The notes: a model not told the origin generated them from the sequence alone. DNA of 64,000 nt from Microbulbifer sediminum (GCF_021729035.1 NZ_JAJSAP010000003.1:452070-516069); one strand, 5' to 3'. Positions 37,518 through 46,841 are shown, counted from the stretch's first letter. Program-made: numbers and translations.

Positions 37518-38408
37518 TCAGGCAGCCAGGCTAACCGGTGTCGTATCCCGGCTGCTGAGGAAGTCCGGACGGGGCTGCAGGCCTCCAAATGGCGCCCGGG
37601 GACGGTTATGGACGCTGTTATATACACACATCATTACCTGGCGCGGGTCATTGGAGATGTTGTCCGGGGAACCGTGCAGCAGGTTGCACTCATGGATTAC
37701 CAGCGTGCCGGGCTTGCCGGTAATGGCGTGAATCTCGCGATCGCCGAGGACTTCCCGCATGGTCTGCGGCTGGGGTACTCCGAGCTTCTGCTGGCGCAAT
37801 GACGTCTTGTAATTGTCGGCCGCGGTACGGCCTCGACAGGAAATATACAGATGATGAGAGCCGGGAATCACATACAGCGGCCCGTTATGCTCGTGGTTTT
37901 CAGTGAGCATGATCCATGCAGTAAGCGCGCGCATCCGTGGCATGCCGTCCTCCACATGCCAGGTCTCGAAATCGGAATGCCAGGCAAAAGATTTGCCGGT
38001 GTATGCGGGTTTGTTGTTGACCCGCGACTGCATCTGGTAAACATCGGAGCCGAGCAACTGCTGCACCATGGGAAGCAGCTTCGGGTGCCGGAAAAAACCG
38101 TCGACAATCCGGCTGAAGCGGCAGGGATTGAAGATAGTGCGCAGCTCCGTACCCTGCGGTTCGCGTACCAGCTCCTCGCGCCCCTCGAGGGAATGTCGCA
38201 GGCGTTGAACTTCCGCCTGCAGCGGCTCAACCATTTCCGGCATAAATTCCGGGAATACCAGGTAGCCGTTTTTTTCGTAATGCTCCAGCTGGGATTGCCG
38301 GAGCGAGTCATCCGGGCGGGATAATCCATGCTGGTAGATGACCGGGTCTTGTCGGGGGATGATTTGTTCCCTGCCGCCCATACGCGACGGGTACAGATCA
38401 TCAGTCAT
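37518..38408 (-). CDS. ectD: Ectoine hydroxylase
   Basis: A 296-residue Fe(II)/2-oxoglutarate dioxygenase turning the osmolyte ectoine into 5-hydroxyectoine. The N-terminus DLYPSR...RQDPVIY is typical of EctD. The iron ligands are H144 and D146 in FAWHSDFETWHVEDGMPRMR and H245 in CNLLHGSPDN; RAPFGGLQPRP near the end is also family-like. GGAGG sits nine bases before the ATG. The ectABC biosynthesis genes are not in this window, so ectoine is either made from a distant locus or imported. Confidence 0.92.
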   Translation of the reverse strand: MTDDLYPSRMGGREQIIPRQDPVIYQHGLSRPDDSLRQSQLEHYEKNGYLVFPEFMPEMVEPLQAEVQRLRHSLEGREELVREPQGTELRTIFNPCRFSRIVDGFFRHPKLLPMVQQLLGSDVYQMQSRVNNKPAYTGKSFAWHSDFETWHVEDGMPRMRALTAWIMLTENHEHNGPLYVIPGSHHLYISCRGRTAADNYKTSLRQQKLGVPQPQTMREVLGDREIHAITGKPGTLVIHECNLLHGSPDNISNDPRQVMMCVYNSVHNRPRAPFGGLQPRPDFLSSRDTTPVSLAA

Positions 38409-38819
38409 AGGCTGTGTTCCTCCTCTGGTAAATCAACGTTGTTCATACAAACCGCTGAAATTGGACAGCAGCAGCGTATTGCCGGCGCCGTGCCGCGGTA
38501 CGGTTTGGTTTTGAATGGGTCCGGTCACAGGGACGGACGCGGAGTGGTGTCGGGAAACCTCTGGGCGGGTCCACTGCACCGATATTGGCTAGCCCTGTGT
38601 TGCGCAGGGCAAAAAAGGTGCCTGTTCGGCGGGCGCAAAATTTAACGGGTTGCGCGGACAGGTGTCAAGCCACACAACGGCAGGGAGCGAAAGGAGAAAA
38701 TCAGGAATTACCCGCGGCCCGTGAAGGCCAATGACGGAAGGGCATTATTAAATCAATACAAAGCGCGGGTACGACCCGTGCACAAATGGGCTTTGCACAC
38801 GGGACACCATGCCCGGCGG
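38409..38819. other. 411-base gap without a recognisable gene
   Basis: This is the region upstream of ectD and downstream of the secreted hypothetical gene. It must hold the ectD promoter; no convincing consensus box could be picked out. Several CACGGG/CCCGTG-like inverted motifs near 38770-38805 (GTGCACAAATGGGCTTTGCA) might end the neighbouring transcript. No protein-like frame is seen. Confidence 0.4.
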
Positions 38820-39584
38820 CTATTCACGCACAATAAAACTCACCCGGTCTACACCGGTGTTGCCGCTGCGATCGTCGAAGGCGTAGACCAGGACCTGGTA
38901 AACGCCGGGTTCCTCAGGGGACAGTGAGGCAACAAATGTATTCGCGGTATCGGCCATGGCCAGCGGGATGGTGCGCCAGGGCTTTCCGTCTTTTTTTACC
39001 AGGGCCGCCACTTCCATTTTACTGCCGTCCCAGAGTCCGCCATCGCTGATCGGGCAGCCGCACATCATCACCACGTTGGCGCGAATCTCGAATGGGGCAT
39101 CGGCCATGGTGGTATAGCGATGTGTCTGCGGACTCAGGATATCCACCACCATGCCGGGAATCTCGACCACCAGGCCATCGCCATCAATCGCCTTGCCAGG
39201 CAGCAGCCATGTCTGGGTCGTGGCAAGCACCCGCGCCTGCTTCTTGATGTAGGGCGCCAGCACCTCGACGGTAACGAAAACCGGCTCCTCTATATCCAGT
39301 TCGGTACGGAAAGCCGCCGCTCCGTCGGCAATTTCCTGGTAGCGCGAATGCGGCTGTTTCATGATGACATCGGTATTACCGGTGCTGCCGCTGGTCAGGC
39401 CCTCGGCCAGGATGGTACCGCTCTCGGCATCGCGTATACGCACGGAAGCACCACCAATCGAGGTGCCGATAAACTTGGCATCCCTGGCCTTGGCGCGTAC
39501 GACAATTTCCGTGGGCTCTGCAGTCGCGAGAGCGGGGGTAAGTAGCAGGGAGAGAAGCCCCCAGGCAATGATCCTGTTAAGCAT
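38820..39584 (-). CDS. Secreted protein of unknown function
   Basis: A 254-residue exported protein with signal peptide (IIAWGLLSLLLTPALATA). The body looks like two beta-sandwich domains: EIVVRAKARDAKFIGTSIGG at the start, then FEIRANVVMMCGCPISDGG with a striking Met-Met-Cys-Gly-Cys motif, and a final Ig-like strand set (GVYQVLVYAFDDRSGNTGVD). The methionine/cysteine cluster could bind copper or another metal, but this is speculation. No family is recognised. Confidence 0.78.
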   Translation of the reverse strand: MLNRIIAWGLLSLLLTPALATAEPTEIVVRAKARDAKFIGTSIGGASVRIRDAESGTILAEGLTSGSTGNTDVIMKQPHSRYQEIADGAAAFRTELDIEEPVFVTVEVLAPYIKKQARVLATTQTWLLPGKAIDGDGLVVEIPGMVVDILSPQTHRYTTMADAPFEIRANVVMMCGCPISDGGLWDGSKMEVAALVKKDGKPWRTIPLAMADTANTFVASLSPEEPGVYQVLVYAFDDRSGNTGVDRVSFIVRE

Positions 39585-39634
39585 AAATGGTACCTGTGCA
39601 GCGTTGAATGATCAGGGAAACTGGATGCTGGCAT

Positions 39635-40216
39635 TCAGCCCCCGGTGTTACTGTTCACGGAATCCAGATGCCGGTCCGGCACCAACCATAGCAGCGCAGT
39701 CAGCACGTAGAGTGACAGCGCCAGCCATTCCCAGATAAATGCCAGGGGAATTGCCAGGCCGTAGAGCAGCAGCGTAAAACGGCCCTTCCACTTCTGGCGC
39801 ACCACGTTGTGCCGCGCTTCCGGAGCAAGGGAGGCGACGATCAATCGCCGCAATATCCAGTAGGCGATTGCCGACATCAGCAACACCGCGCCGTAGAGTG
39901 CCGCCGGCCCACGGGCGAAGCTGTTTTCCCCCATCCAGCCTGTGGCGAAGGGTATCAGGGACAGCCAGAACAGCAGGTACAGGTTGGCCCACAGAATCGG
40001 CCTGTTGACGCTGTCTGCAGCCTGCAGCAGGTGGTGGTGGTTGCTCCAGTAAATACCCAGGTACACAAAGCTCAGGACATAGGTCAGGAACACCGGAATC
40101 ACCGACACCAGCGCGTCGATGGTGTGCCCATGGGGAACATCCATGTTCAACACCATGATGGTGATGATAATTGCGATGACGCCATCGCTGAATGTTTCCA
40201 ACCGATATTTTTTCAC
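39635..40216 (-). CDS. TMEM175-like (DUF1211) channel protein
   Basis: A 193-residue membrane protein with six helices. The first helix carries the TMEM175 signature RLETFSDGVIAIIITIMVL (R-x3-FSDG), and the family's SNHHHLL stretch follows helix 2. Bacterial members are potassium channels; conduction here is inferred from family. The start is GTG 40216. It lies 50 bases after the start of the secreted protein gene on the same strand. Confidence 0.87.
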   Translation of the reverse strand: MKKYRLETFSDGVIAIIITIMVLNMDVPHGHTIDALVSVIPVFLTYVLSFVYLGIYWSNHHHLLQAADSVNRPILWANLYLLFWLSLIPFATGWMGENSFARGPAALYGAVLLMSAIAYWILRRLIVASLAPEARHNVVRQKWKGRFTLLLYGLAIPLAFIWEWLALSLYVLTALLWLVPDRHLDSVNSNTGG

Positions 40217-40325
40217 CCGCTATGCACCTGTCTTTCCCTGTGCCGACTGTTGCCGTAACCCCTACTATACGCTGACGCACACCGCAGTCCGCGAAGCGCT
40301 CAGCTGGCGGCAAACGAAAATGGGC

Positions 40326-41474
40326 TCACTCCAGCGGCTCGAGCCGGAACAACCCACCGTCAGGCAGGTCGTTCAGCAGGTAAATATAGCCATCCCGGCC
40401 CTGGCGCACGTCGCGGATGCGGCCGAGCTGCCCCTCGAGCAGGGTTTCGGTGCCCTTTACCTCACCACCTTCGATAATGATGCGCAACAGTTTTTCACTG
40501 CCGAGGCCGCCCGCCAGCAGGTTACCGCGCCATCCGGGGAACCTGTCGCTGTCTACAGCAGCCAGGCCTGAAGGCGCGAAGCGCCCGCTGTAGATGTGTC
40601 GTGCCTCACGCATGCCGGGCACGCTGGTTTCGCCGATCGGTTCGCTGGAGCTGTACTCCTTGCTCTGCGTTGCTTTGGGCCAACCGTAATTCACCCCGGG
40701 CTCAATCAGGTTCAGCTCATCACCGGTGCGGGCGGCGTGCTCACTGGCCCAGATACGGCCTTCGGCGTCGACTGCCAGGCCCTGGATATTGCGGTTGCCG
40801 TAGCTGAAGATCTCACCAAGCCCCTTTTCTTTCCCGGCGAAGGGGTTGTCGGCCGGCGTAGCGCCGGTTTCAGTCAGGCGCAGCACACTGCCGGCATGGT
40901 CATTGATGTCCTGGGCGCGCAAGCGATCCACGCCGCGATCACCGATGGTCATCATCAGGGTGCCGTCCCTGCGCCAGGCGAGGCGGGAGCCATAGTGCCG
41001 CCCCGGTGAAGAGAAGCGGTCCTGCACAAAGATCTGCTCGAGGTCGGCCAGCGCGCCATCGGCCAGGCGCGCCCGCGCGAGGGCCGTGGCGGTGCCGCCA
41101 TCACCGGCGCTGGCGTAGGTCAGGTAAATCCAGTCGTGCTCGCCGTCTCCGTATTGCGGATGCAGAACCACATCCAGCAGCCCGCCCTGGCCCACGGCAG
41201 AGACCTCCGGCACGCCGGTGAGGTATTCGGTCTCGCCATCACTCACCAGTGCCAGCCGGCCGCCGCGCTCGGTTACAAGGAAGCGCCCATCGGGCAATTG
41301 CGCAACACCCCAGGGATGCTTGAAGCCTCCGGCCAGTTTCACGATGCGGAAGTCGTGCCGCTCCGATTGCACATTTTCCTCGACCACCTCGGTGGCGCTT
41401 ACCGTCGTGGCAAAAACACCACTGAGGACAATTGCGCGGCCCAGGCGCCACACTGAAGTCAGAAGGTTTGTCAT
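40326..41474 (-). CDS. PQQ-type aldose sugar dehydrogenase
   Basis: A 382-residue periplasmic beta-propeller of the soluble glucose/aldose sugar dehydrogenase family (YliI-like). A signal peptide (AIVLSGVFATTVSA) precedes HPWGVAQLPDGRFLVTERGG, GQGGLLDVVLHPQY, WIYLTYAS, FSYGNRNIQGLAVD, SEHAARTGDELNLI and VNYGWPKAT, which are family landmarks for PQQ and calcium sites. It oxidises free sugars and passes electrons to the respiratory chain. No PQQ biosynthesis genes are in the window. GAGGA sits seven bases before ATG 41474. Confidence 0.9.
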   Translation of the reverse strand: MTNLLTSVWRLGRAIVLSGVFATTVSATEVVEENVQSERHDFRIVKLAGGFKHPWGVAQLPDGRFLVTERGGRLALVSDGETEYLTGVPEVSAVGQGGLLDVVLHPQYGDGEHDWIYLTYASAGDGGTATALARARLADGALADLEQIFVQDRFSSPGRHYGSRLAWRRDGTLMMTIGDRGVDRLRAQDINDHAGSVLRLTETGATPADNPFAGKEKGLGEIFSYGNRNIQGLAVDAEGRIWASEHAARTGDELNLIEPGVNYGWPKATQSKEYSSSEPIGETSVPGMREARHIYSGRFAPSGLAAVDSDRFPGWRGNLLAGGLGSEKLLRIIIEGGEVKGTETLLEGQLGRIRDVRQGRDGYIYLLNDLPDGGLFRLEPLE

Positions 41475-41562
41475 GATGCAGTCCTCACCATCAGGAATTT
41501 CCGTTGCCCAGATGCTACTGCCCCGGCGATAGGAACTCAAAGCAGCGCGCAATCACGGGATA

Positions 41563-41590
41563 AAAAAAGCCGGGCACTGCCCGGCTTTTC
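41563..41590 (-). terminator. Rho-independent terminator of the DUF885 gene
   Basis: The stem AAGCCGGGC/GCCCGGCTT with a four-base loop is followed on the minus strand by TTTTTT, 22 bases past the stop. Confidence 0.88.
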
Positions 41591-41611
41591 TAGAGCATCG
41601 CACAAAGGCGT

Positions 41612-43528
41612 TCAGCCCTTTTTGGTCTCTTCGATCCAGCGGTTGACCCGATCTTCCAGCATCGGCAGGGGCAGTGCGCCGCCACCGAGTATGGTGTCAT
41701 GGAAACCACGGATATCGAACTGGTCGCCGAGTTCCTTTTGCGCCTTTTCACGCAGCTCGAGGATTTTCAGCATGCCGATCTTGTAGGAGGTAGCCTGGCC
41801 CGGCAGGGTCAGGTAGCGACGCACTTCGGAACGTACCGCACTCTCCGGGATCGCAGAATTTTCCAGGAAGTATTCCACCGCCTGGTCCTGGCTCCAGCCC
41901 TTGGCGTGCATGCCGGTATCCACCACCAGGCGAATGGCGCGCCACATTTCCGCGGTCAGGCGGCCGAAGTCCTTGTAGGGATCCTCGAACTGGCCCATTT
42001 CCTTCGACAGTTTTTCGGAGTACAGCGCCCAGCCCTCGATGTAAGGGGTGAAGTGCGCCTGGGTGCGGAACTGCGGGATACCCTCCAGCTCCTGGGCGAT
42101 CGAAATCTGCATATGGTGGCCGGGGCTGCCCTCGTGATAGGTCACGGTTTCCATGTCAGTGGTGGACAGGGCACTCATGTCCGACATATGCACGTAGTAA
42201 ACGCCCGGGCGGGAGCCATCCGGCGTACCGGACTGGTAGTGCTGGGCACCACCGGGCACTTCGCGGAACGGCTCCACGCGCTTCACGACCAGGCCGGCCT
42301 TGGGCAGGATGCCGAAGTATTCCGGCAGCTTTTCCTCGATATCAGCGAGGAAGCCACGGGTCTCTTCCAGGTAACCCTCACGCCCCTCATCGGTGTTCGG
42401 GTAGTAGAACTGGTCGTCGGTACGGATAAAGGTGAAGAACTCCTGCAGCGTCCCGTCGAAGTTCACCTGCTCCTTGATGCCTTCCATCTCCTTGCGGATC
42501 CGGGCCACCTCGTCCAGGCCAATCTGGTGCACCTCGTCAGCTGTCAGCGGCAGGGTGGTGTAGTAGGCCAGGCGATTGTTGTAGTAGGCCTCACCCTTGG
42601 GCAGGGCGGAAACGCCCCGCGGCTCCTCATCGGCATTTACGCGGTCTTCCTCCAGCCAGGCGATATAGGCATCGTAGGAAGGCTTGAACTCGCCCTTCAG
42701 CGCGGTTTCCACCTGCGCCAGCAGCTCCGCCGCTTTCTCATCGTCGATCTTGCCGGCTTCCTTCAGGCCGTCAACCTTCCCCTTGGCGTCCGCAAACAGG
42801 GGCGCGTCCTCCTCGCCGGCAAAGGGCTGGCCGGTGATGACATTGTTGGCGCGCTTGATCGCCAGGTCGTAGGCGAACTGCGGTGGGCGGATGCCCTTGT
42901 CTGCCGACAGCTGGGCACGCTCCAGCAGTTGCCCAAGGGCGCGGGAAACTCCGCCGATCCGGGCGATATAGGCTTCCATGTCCTCAACGGTATCCACCTT
43001 GTGCTGGTTGATCAGGAAGGTGGGCAGTGAGGCCTCGGGGCCGTAGAGTTCGCTGGCGAAATAGGCGTGGTGCCAGAAGGGCTTGTTGGCCTTGGCCTGC
43101 TCGTACTGGAAGATCCACAGGTCGTAGGATTCCTTGCCAGCGTTAGTCAGGCTGTCGTAGTCGAAGTTCTTTTTCAGCTCCTCGACGGTGTTGGCTTTCC
43201 ACTCCAGCTCGCGCTCACTGGCGGCCAGGCTCATGTCGTCGATCTGGTCGTAGAGCTCCTTGCGACCCAGGTAGCTGAGCTGCATGGGGCTGAACTGCAG
43301 CTCCTCCTCAAAGCGCTCATCGAGCCACTTGGTCAGGCGCGCGGTTTCCGCCGCAGGGTCTGTTGCCTTGTCAGTGGCCGGGGCCGCAGCCTCGGACACC
43401 TGGGCGCCCTGCGCCTGTTGGTCGACATCAACGGCCTGGTTCTGGTTGGGGTCTTCCCCCTGGCATCCACTGAGGATGGCCAGGGCCAGCAGGCTGGGGA
43501 TAAGGGGGCTGTGCAGATTGCTTCGCAT
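41612..43528 (-). CDS. DUF885 family lipoprotein (metallopeptidase-like)
   Basis: A 638-residue lipoprotein: the signal ends in the lipobox LSGC (residues 19-22). The DUF885 body carries TYHEGSPGHHMQ, an HExxxHH-type zinc site, and a downstream glutamate in YIEGWALYSEKL, consistent with a gluzincin-like peptidase. A low-complexity A/Q/D linker follows the lipid anchor. Members are thought to be dipeptidases or carboxypeptidases, but substrates are poorly known. It has its own terminator and probably acts in the periplasm. Confidence 0.9.
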   Translation of the reverse strand: MRSNLHSPLIPSLLALAILSGCQGEDPNQNQAVDVDQQAQGAQVSEAAAPATDKATDPAAETARLTKWLDERFEEELQFSPMQLSYLGRKELYDQIDDMSLAASERELEWKANTVEELKKNFDYDSLTNAGKESYDLWIFQYEQAKANKPFWHHAYFASELYGPEASLPTFLINQHKVDTVEDMEAYIARIGGVSRALGQLLERAQLSADKGIRPPQFAYDLAIKRANNVITGQPFAGEEDAPLFADAKGKVDGLKEAGKIDDEKAAELLAQVETALKGEFKPSYDAYIAWLEEDRVNADEEPRGVSALPKGEAYYNNRLAYYTTLPLTADEVHQIGLDEVARIRKEMEGIKEQVNFDGTLQEFFTFIRTDDQFYYPNTDEGREGYLEETRGFLADIEEKLPEYFGILPKAGLVVKRVEPFREVPGGAQHYQSGTPDGSRPGVYYVHMSDMSALSTTDMETVTYHEGSPGHHMQISIAQELEGIPQFRTQAHFTPYIEGWALYSEKLSKEMGQFEDPYKDFGRLTAEMWRAIRLVVDTGMHAKGWSQDQAVEYFLENSAIPESAVRSEVRRYLTLPGQATSYKIGMLKILELREKAQKELGDQFDIRGFHDTILGGGALPLPMLEDRVNRWIEETKKG

Positions 43529-43663
43529 CTCTTTGCCTCGGTTATTTTTTAAACAGAAAAACGCCAGATACTTTGCCACGCTTTGGCATCGCAGTCGACG
43601 CAATGTGGTTGGGGCTCGGCGAACACCCCGGTCTGTGCGACAGGAGAACAGTGGCAGCGGCCT

Positions 43664-44167
43664 TCAGTGCTCGCTCGACTCTGCCTCCCCGGCGATCGCC
43701 CGCCGCCGGCGCCAGCGCCGGTAGCGGGCATGTACACCGCGGGTAAACATGGACGAATACTCTTCCAGGATATCCACCCCCAGCAGCACAAACAGGACCA
43801 GGCCGGCCAGGACCACGGCTGTACCGGGGGAACCGAAACCAATCAGCGTGCCGACGGCGGCCTGGACCCAGATGGTGGCGGCGGAGGTTACCCCCACCAC
43901 CACCCCATCGCGGGCCAGCATGACGCCGGCCCCGAGGAAACCGATCCCGGTGATGACCTGCCCCAGTACCCGCGCCCGGTCCGCCCCACCACCCAGTGAT
44001 ACGGCCAGCGCAGTAAAGGTGTATGTGCCCAGCACAATCAGGATCGAGGTACGGATACCCACGGGCTTGCCCCGCAGCTGACGCTCCAGGCCGATGGCAC
44101 CGGCACACAGCATCGCGGTCAGGACGCCACCCCAACTCAACGGTGCGATTGCGAGCCACTCACTCAT
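43664..44167 (-). CDS. MgtC/SapB family membrane protein
   Basis: A 167-residue protein with about five helices. The MgtC core is intact: AGAIGLERQLRGKPVGIRTS (residues 22-41), GQVITGIGFLGAGVMLA and VGVTSAATIWVQAAVG. It lacks the long C-terminal cytosolic domain of Salmonella MgtC, so it belongs to the short form. It overlaps the mscS stop by eight bases, and the two are an operon. Members influence Mg2+ stress survival and ATP synthase. Confidence 0.9.
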   Translation of the reverse strand: MSEWLAIAPLSWGGVLTAMLCAGAIGLERQLRGKPVGIRTSILIVLGTYTFTALAVSLGGGADRARVLGQVITGIGFLGAGVMLARDGVVVGVTSAATIWVQAAVGTLIGFGSPGTAVVLAGLVLFVLLGVDILEEYSSMFTRGVHARYRRWRRRRAIAGEAESSEH

Positions 44168-45002
44168 GCTCGATTTTCTCCAGTGGCTGCCTGGCCACCT
44201 GGTTGACGATATGCAACTCCCGCTGCGGGAAGGGGATGGTGAGCCCCTCGGCCTCCAGGGCGGGCTTCAGCTTCGCCATCAGCGACCAGTAGACGTCCCA
44301 GTACTCATCGGTGCGGGCCCAGGCGCGCATGTGCAGGTTGACGGAGCTGTCCGCGAGGGCACGCACCGCGAAGGCCGGTTCCGGCTCTGGCAGCAGGCGC
44401 TCCTCTTCCGCCACCAGCCGGCGCAGCACCTCGATGCCCTTGTCGATGCTGTCGCCGTAGGCAATGCTGGCGACAATCTCGATACGGCGGGTGGCGTTGC
44501 GGCTGAAGTTGGTCAGGGTCTGCCCCCAGACGTTGCTGTTGGGAGCGGAGATGCTCAGGCCGTCCACCGTGTCCAGCTGGGTGGTAAACAGCCCCACTTC
44601 CTTCACCGTGCCCATGGTGTCGCCAAACTGGATGAAGTCACCCACGCGGAAAGGCCGCAGGCCCAGCAGGATAAAGCCGGCGGCAATATTCTGCAGGGTG
44701 TCCTTCAGCGCCAGGCCCACCGCAATACCCGCGGCACCGAGCAGGGCCACCACGCTGGTGGTGTTGACCCCGAAACGACCCAGCACCATCAGCAGGCCGA
44801 TAATGTACACCGTCCATACGGCAATATTGGCGAGCACCGGGATCAGGATTGCATCGAGCCGCCCGCTCAGCCGCTTGACACCGCGACGGGCGATACGCGC
44901 GGCGATGGCCGTCACGATCAGGATCAGGATGGCGGCGCCGATGTTCATCGCGAGCGCCATCAGCTGCGGCCAGTAGTCTTTTACCAGTTCGTTGAAATCC
45001 AT
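44160..45002 (-). CDS. Small-conductance mechanosensitive channel (MscS family)
   Basis: A 280-residue channel with three N-terminal helices. The pore helix ALLGAAGIAVGLALKDTLQN is followed by the beta domain signature GFILLGLRPFRVGDFIQFGD and the alpha/beta vestibule (ISAPNSNVWGQTLTNFSR). Length and layout match E. coli MscS. It opens on osmotic downshock to release solutes. GGGAG precedes the ATG. It is the first gene of the mscS-mgtC pair. Confidence 0.93.
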   Translation of the reverse strand: MDFNELVKDYWPQLMALAMNIGAAILILIVTAIAARIARRGVKRLSGRLDAILIPVLANIAVWTVYIIGLLMVLGRFGVNTTSVVALLGAAGIAVGLALKDTLQNIAAGFILLGLRPFRVGDFIQFGDTMGTVKEVGLFTTQLDTVDGLSISAPNSNVWGQTLTNFSRNATRRIEIVASIAYGDSIDKGIEVLRRLVAEEERLLPEPEPAFAVRALADSSVNLHMRAWARTDEYWDVYWSLMAKLKPALEAEGLTIPFPQRELHIVNQVARQPLEKIEHE

Positions 45003-45092
45003 GGGGGCTCCCTTAGCAGGCTGACTCTGTTGTACGCAGCATACGGTAAATTGCCGGCCAACTGCACATTCCGCGGTATTACAACAGCGCTG

Positions 45093-45686
45093 TTACAACA
45101 GCCCCTTGCGGCGTGCTTCTTCCAGGCAGGGTTGGCGGCCGGGACAGTGCAGCAGGTGGTCGTTCACCATGCCCGTGGCCTGCATGTGGGCATACATGAT
45201 GGTGGAGCCGACGAAGCTGAAGCCGGCTTTCTTCAGCGCCTTGCTCATGGCATCTGATTCCGGTGTGGTGGCGGGCACCTCCGCCAGGCTGTGGAATTCA
45301 TTGGCGATCACGCGCCCGCCGGTAAATTGCCACAGGAACTCCGCCAGTGTGGTGCCACGCTCGCGCAGCTCCAGGTAGGCCCGGGCATTCCTCACTGCGC
45401 CCTCCACCTTGCGCCGGTTACGGATAATCCCCGGGTCCTTTAGCAGCCGCTCGATTTTGTTATCGGTATAGCGGGCTATTTTATTTGCATTGAAGCCGTC
45501 AAAGGCATGCCGGTAATTCTCCCTCTTGTTCAGCACGGTGATCCAGGACAGGCCCGCCTGGGCCCCCTCGAGGATCAGGAACTCGAACAGTGTCTGGTCA
45601 TCGAGGACCGGGCGCCCCCATTCTTCGTCGTGGTACTTCTGGTACAGCGGCGTGGACAGGCACCACTCGCAGCGTTTGTCTTGCAT
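45093..45686 (-). CDS. tag: DNA-3-methyladenine glycosylase I
   Basis: A 197-residue base-excision enzyme removing 3-methyladenine from DNA. The N-terminus KRCEWC supplies a zinc cysteine; YHDEEWGRPVLDD is the Tag signature; GLSWITVLNKRENYRHAFDG and FVGSTIMYAHMQATGMVNDH with HCPG near the end complete the zinc site and helix-hairpin-helix fold. The length matches the family. It is the last gene of a minus-strand run that includes the 29-residue membrane peptide upstream. Confidence 0.94.
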   Translation of the reverse strand: MQDKRCEWCLSTPLYQKYHDEEWGRPVLDDQTLFEFLILEGAQAGLSWITVLNKRENYRHAFDGFNANKIARYTDNKIERLLKDPGIIRNRRKVEGAVRNARAYLELRERGTTLAEFLWQFTGGRVIANEFHSLAEVPATTPESDAMSKALKKAGFSFVGSTIMYAHMQATGMVNDHLLHCPGRQPCLEEARRKGLL

Positions 45687-45754
45687 GAGTTGCTTACCTC
45701 AAAAAGTGCCCCGCTGTGGGTCCGGTCCCGCAATATATCGCGAGCCCAATGTGA

Positions 45755-45844
45755 CTACTGCGCGCCGGTGAAGAAATAGTGCTGGATCAGTTGCAGCACC
45801 AGCAGCGTCATTACGAGGATGAAGACGATATTATTGCGATTCAT
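45755..45844 (-). CDS. Predicted 29-residue single-pass membrane microprotein
   Basis: A 30-codon frame starting ATG 45844 encodes MNRNN, then a hydrophobic helix (IVFILVMTLLVLQLIQ), then HYFFTGAQ. AGG lies five bases before the ATG (AGGTAAGTT). Its first 14 bases overlap the end of the SDR gene in another frame, so translation may be coupled. The composition is that of a genuine short transmembrane peptide. No family is recognised. Confidence 0.6.
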   Translation of the reverse strand: MNRNNIVFILVMTLLVLQLIQHYFFTGAQ

Positions 45845-46841
45845 AACTTACCTGTTGTGGCAATTGCAGCAAGCCCTGCCCCACGAGCCAGTCCCGGCTT
45901 TCGGTCAGCATCTGCGCCAGCCCGGTACCGGTGGTGTAACCCAGCTCTTGCCGCGCCCTGTCACTGCTGGCGACGACGCGGCGGGTGATCATGGCCGCTT
46001 TTTCCGGCGTCACCGCGGGCTCACGCCCGGTCAAACAGGAAACCCAATCGCTCACGCGTGCCAGTGTGCGAATGGCAAACGCCGGGGTAGTGCGCTGTGG
46101 CTCCGGCTTGCCCAGCAGCCGTGCGATGGTTTGGAAAAACTCCAGGAAAGTGGCATCGGTGCCGGCGAGGATATAGTTGGCACCCCGGCCACCCCGGTGG
46201 AACGCGCTGATATGGGCTCGCGCCACCTCGGCGGCGTAGCAGAAGGACCCGGCCCCGGGCGGCACCCCGGGCAGCCGGTCCCCGGCGATCATGAAAAAGG
46301 CCTGCGCCCAGCTGCCGGTATCGTACTTGCCCACGATGCCACAGGGGTTCAGGAATACCGCATCGAGCCCGCGACCGATTTCTGCACGCACTGCCTGTTC
46401 CGCACGCTTCTTGGTATACAGGTAGTGATGGCGGGGATCGTCCGCCAGTTGCGGGCTTTCCTCGGTGATGGTTTCGGCATGATAGCCGTAGGCGGAAATG
46501 GAACTGGTCACCACCATCCGGCCGACACTGTTCTCCCGGGCCACCCGGGCAATGTTCGCCGAGCCCTCCACATTGTCGCGCCACTGCTGCGCGTTGCCGC
46601 CACGCCACATATTGGTATTGGCGGCCACATGGAAGAGCGCGTCCACCCCCTCCGGTACCGCCGCACGCAGGGAATCGATATCGCCCAGGGACGCCGGTAC
46701 CAGGGTAACGCCGGGGCGGTCGATCAGGCGGGTATCGGATCCATCCCGGTGCATGGCCACCACCTGCCAGCCGTCAGCCAGCAGCTGCTCGACCAGGTTG
46801 GCGCCAAGGAAACCGGTACCGCCAGTGACGAATGCACGCAT
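45831..46841 (-). CDS. NAD(P)-dependent epimerase/dehydratase (extended SDR)
   Basis: A 336-residue extended short-chain dehydrogenase. The cofactor loop is VTGGTGFLGANLVEQLL (residues 5-21); active-site elements are VTSSISAYG and YTKKRAEQ (Tyr-x3-Lys). The substrate region (LNPCGIVGKYDTGSW, PPGAGSFCYAAEVARAHI) resembles dihydroflavonol-reductase/hopanoid-type SDRs acting on small hydrophobic molecules. The true substrate is unknown. A 29-residue membrane peptide begins inside its last codons. Confidence 0.87.
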   Translation of the reverse strand: MRAFVTGGTGFLGANLVEQLLADGWQVVAMHRDGSDTRLIDRPGVTLVPASLGDIDSLRAAVPEGVDALFHVAANTNMWRGGNAQQWRDNVEGSANIARVARENSVGRMVVTSSISAYGYHAETITEESPQLADDPRHHYLYTKKRAEQAVRAEIGRGLDAVFLNPCGIVGKYDTGSWAQAFFMIAGDRLPGVPPGAGSFCYAAEVARAHISAFHRGGRGANYILAGTDATFLEFFQTIARLLGKPEPQRTTPAFAIRTLARVSDWVSCLTGREPAVTPEKAAMITRRVVASSDRARQELGYTTGTGLAQMLTESRDWLVGQGLLQLPQQVSYESQ

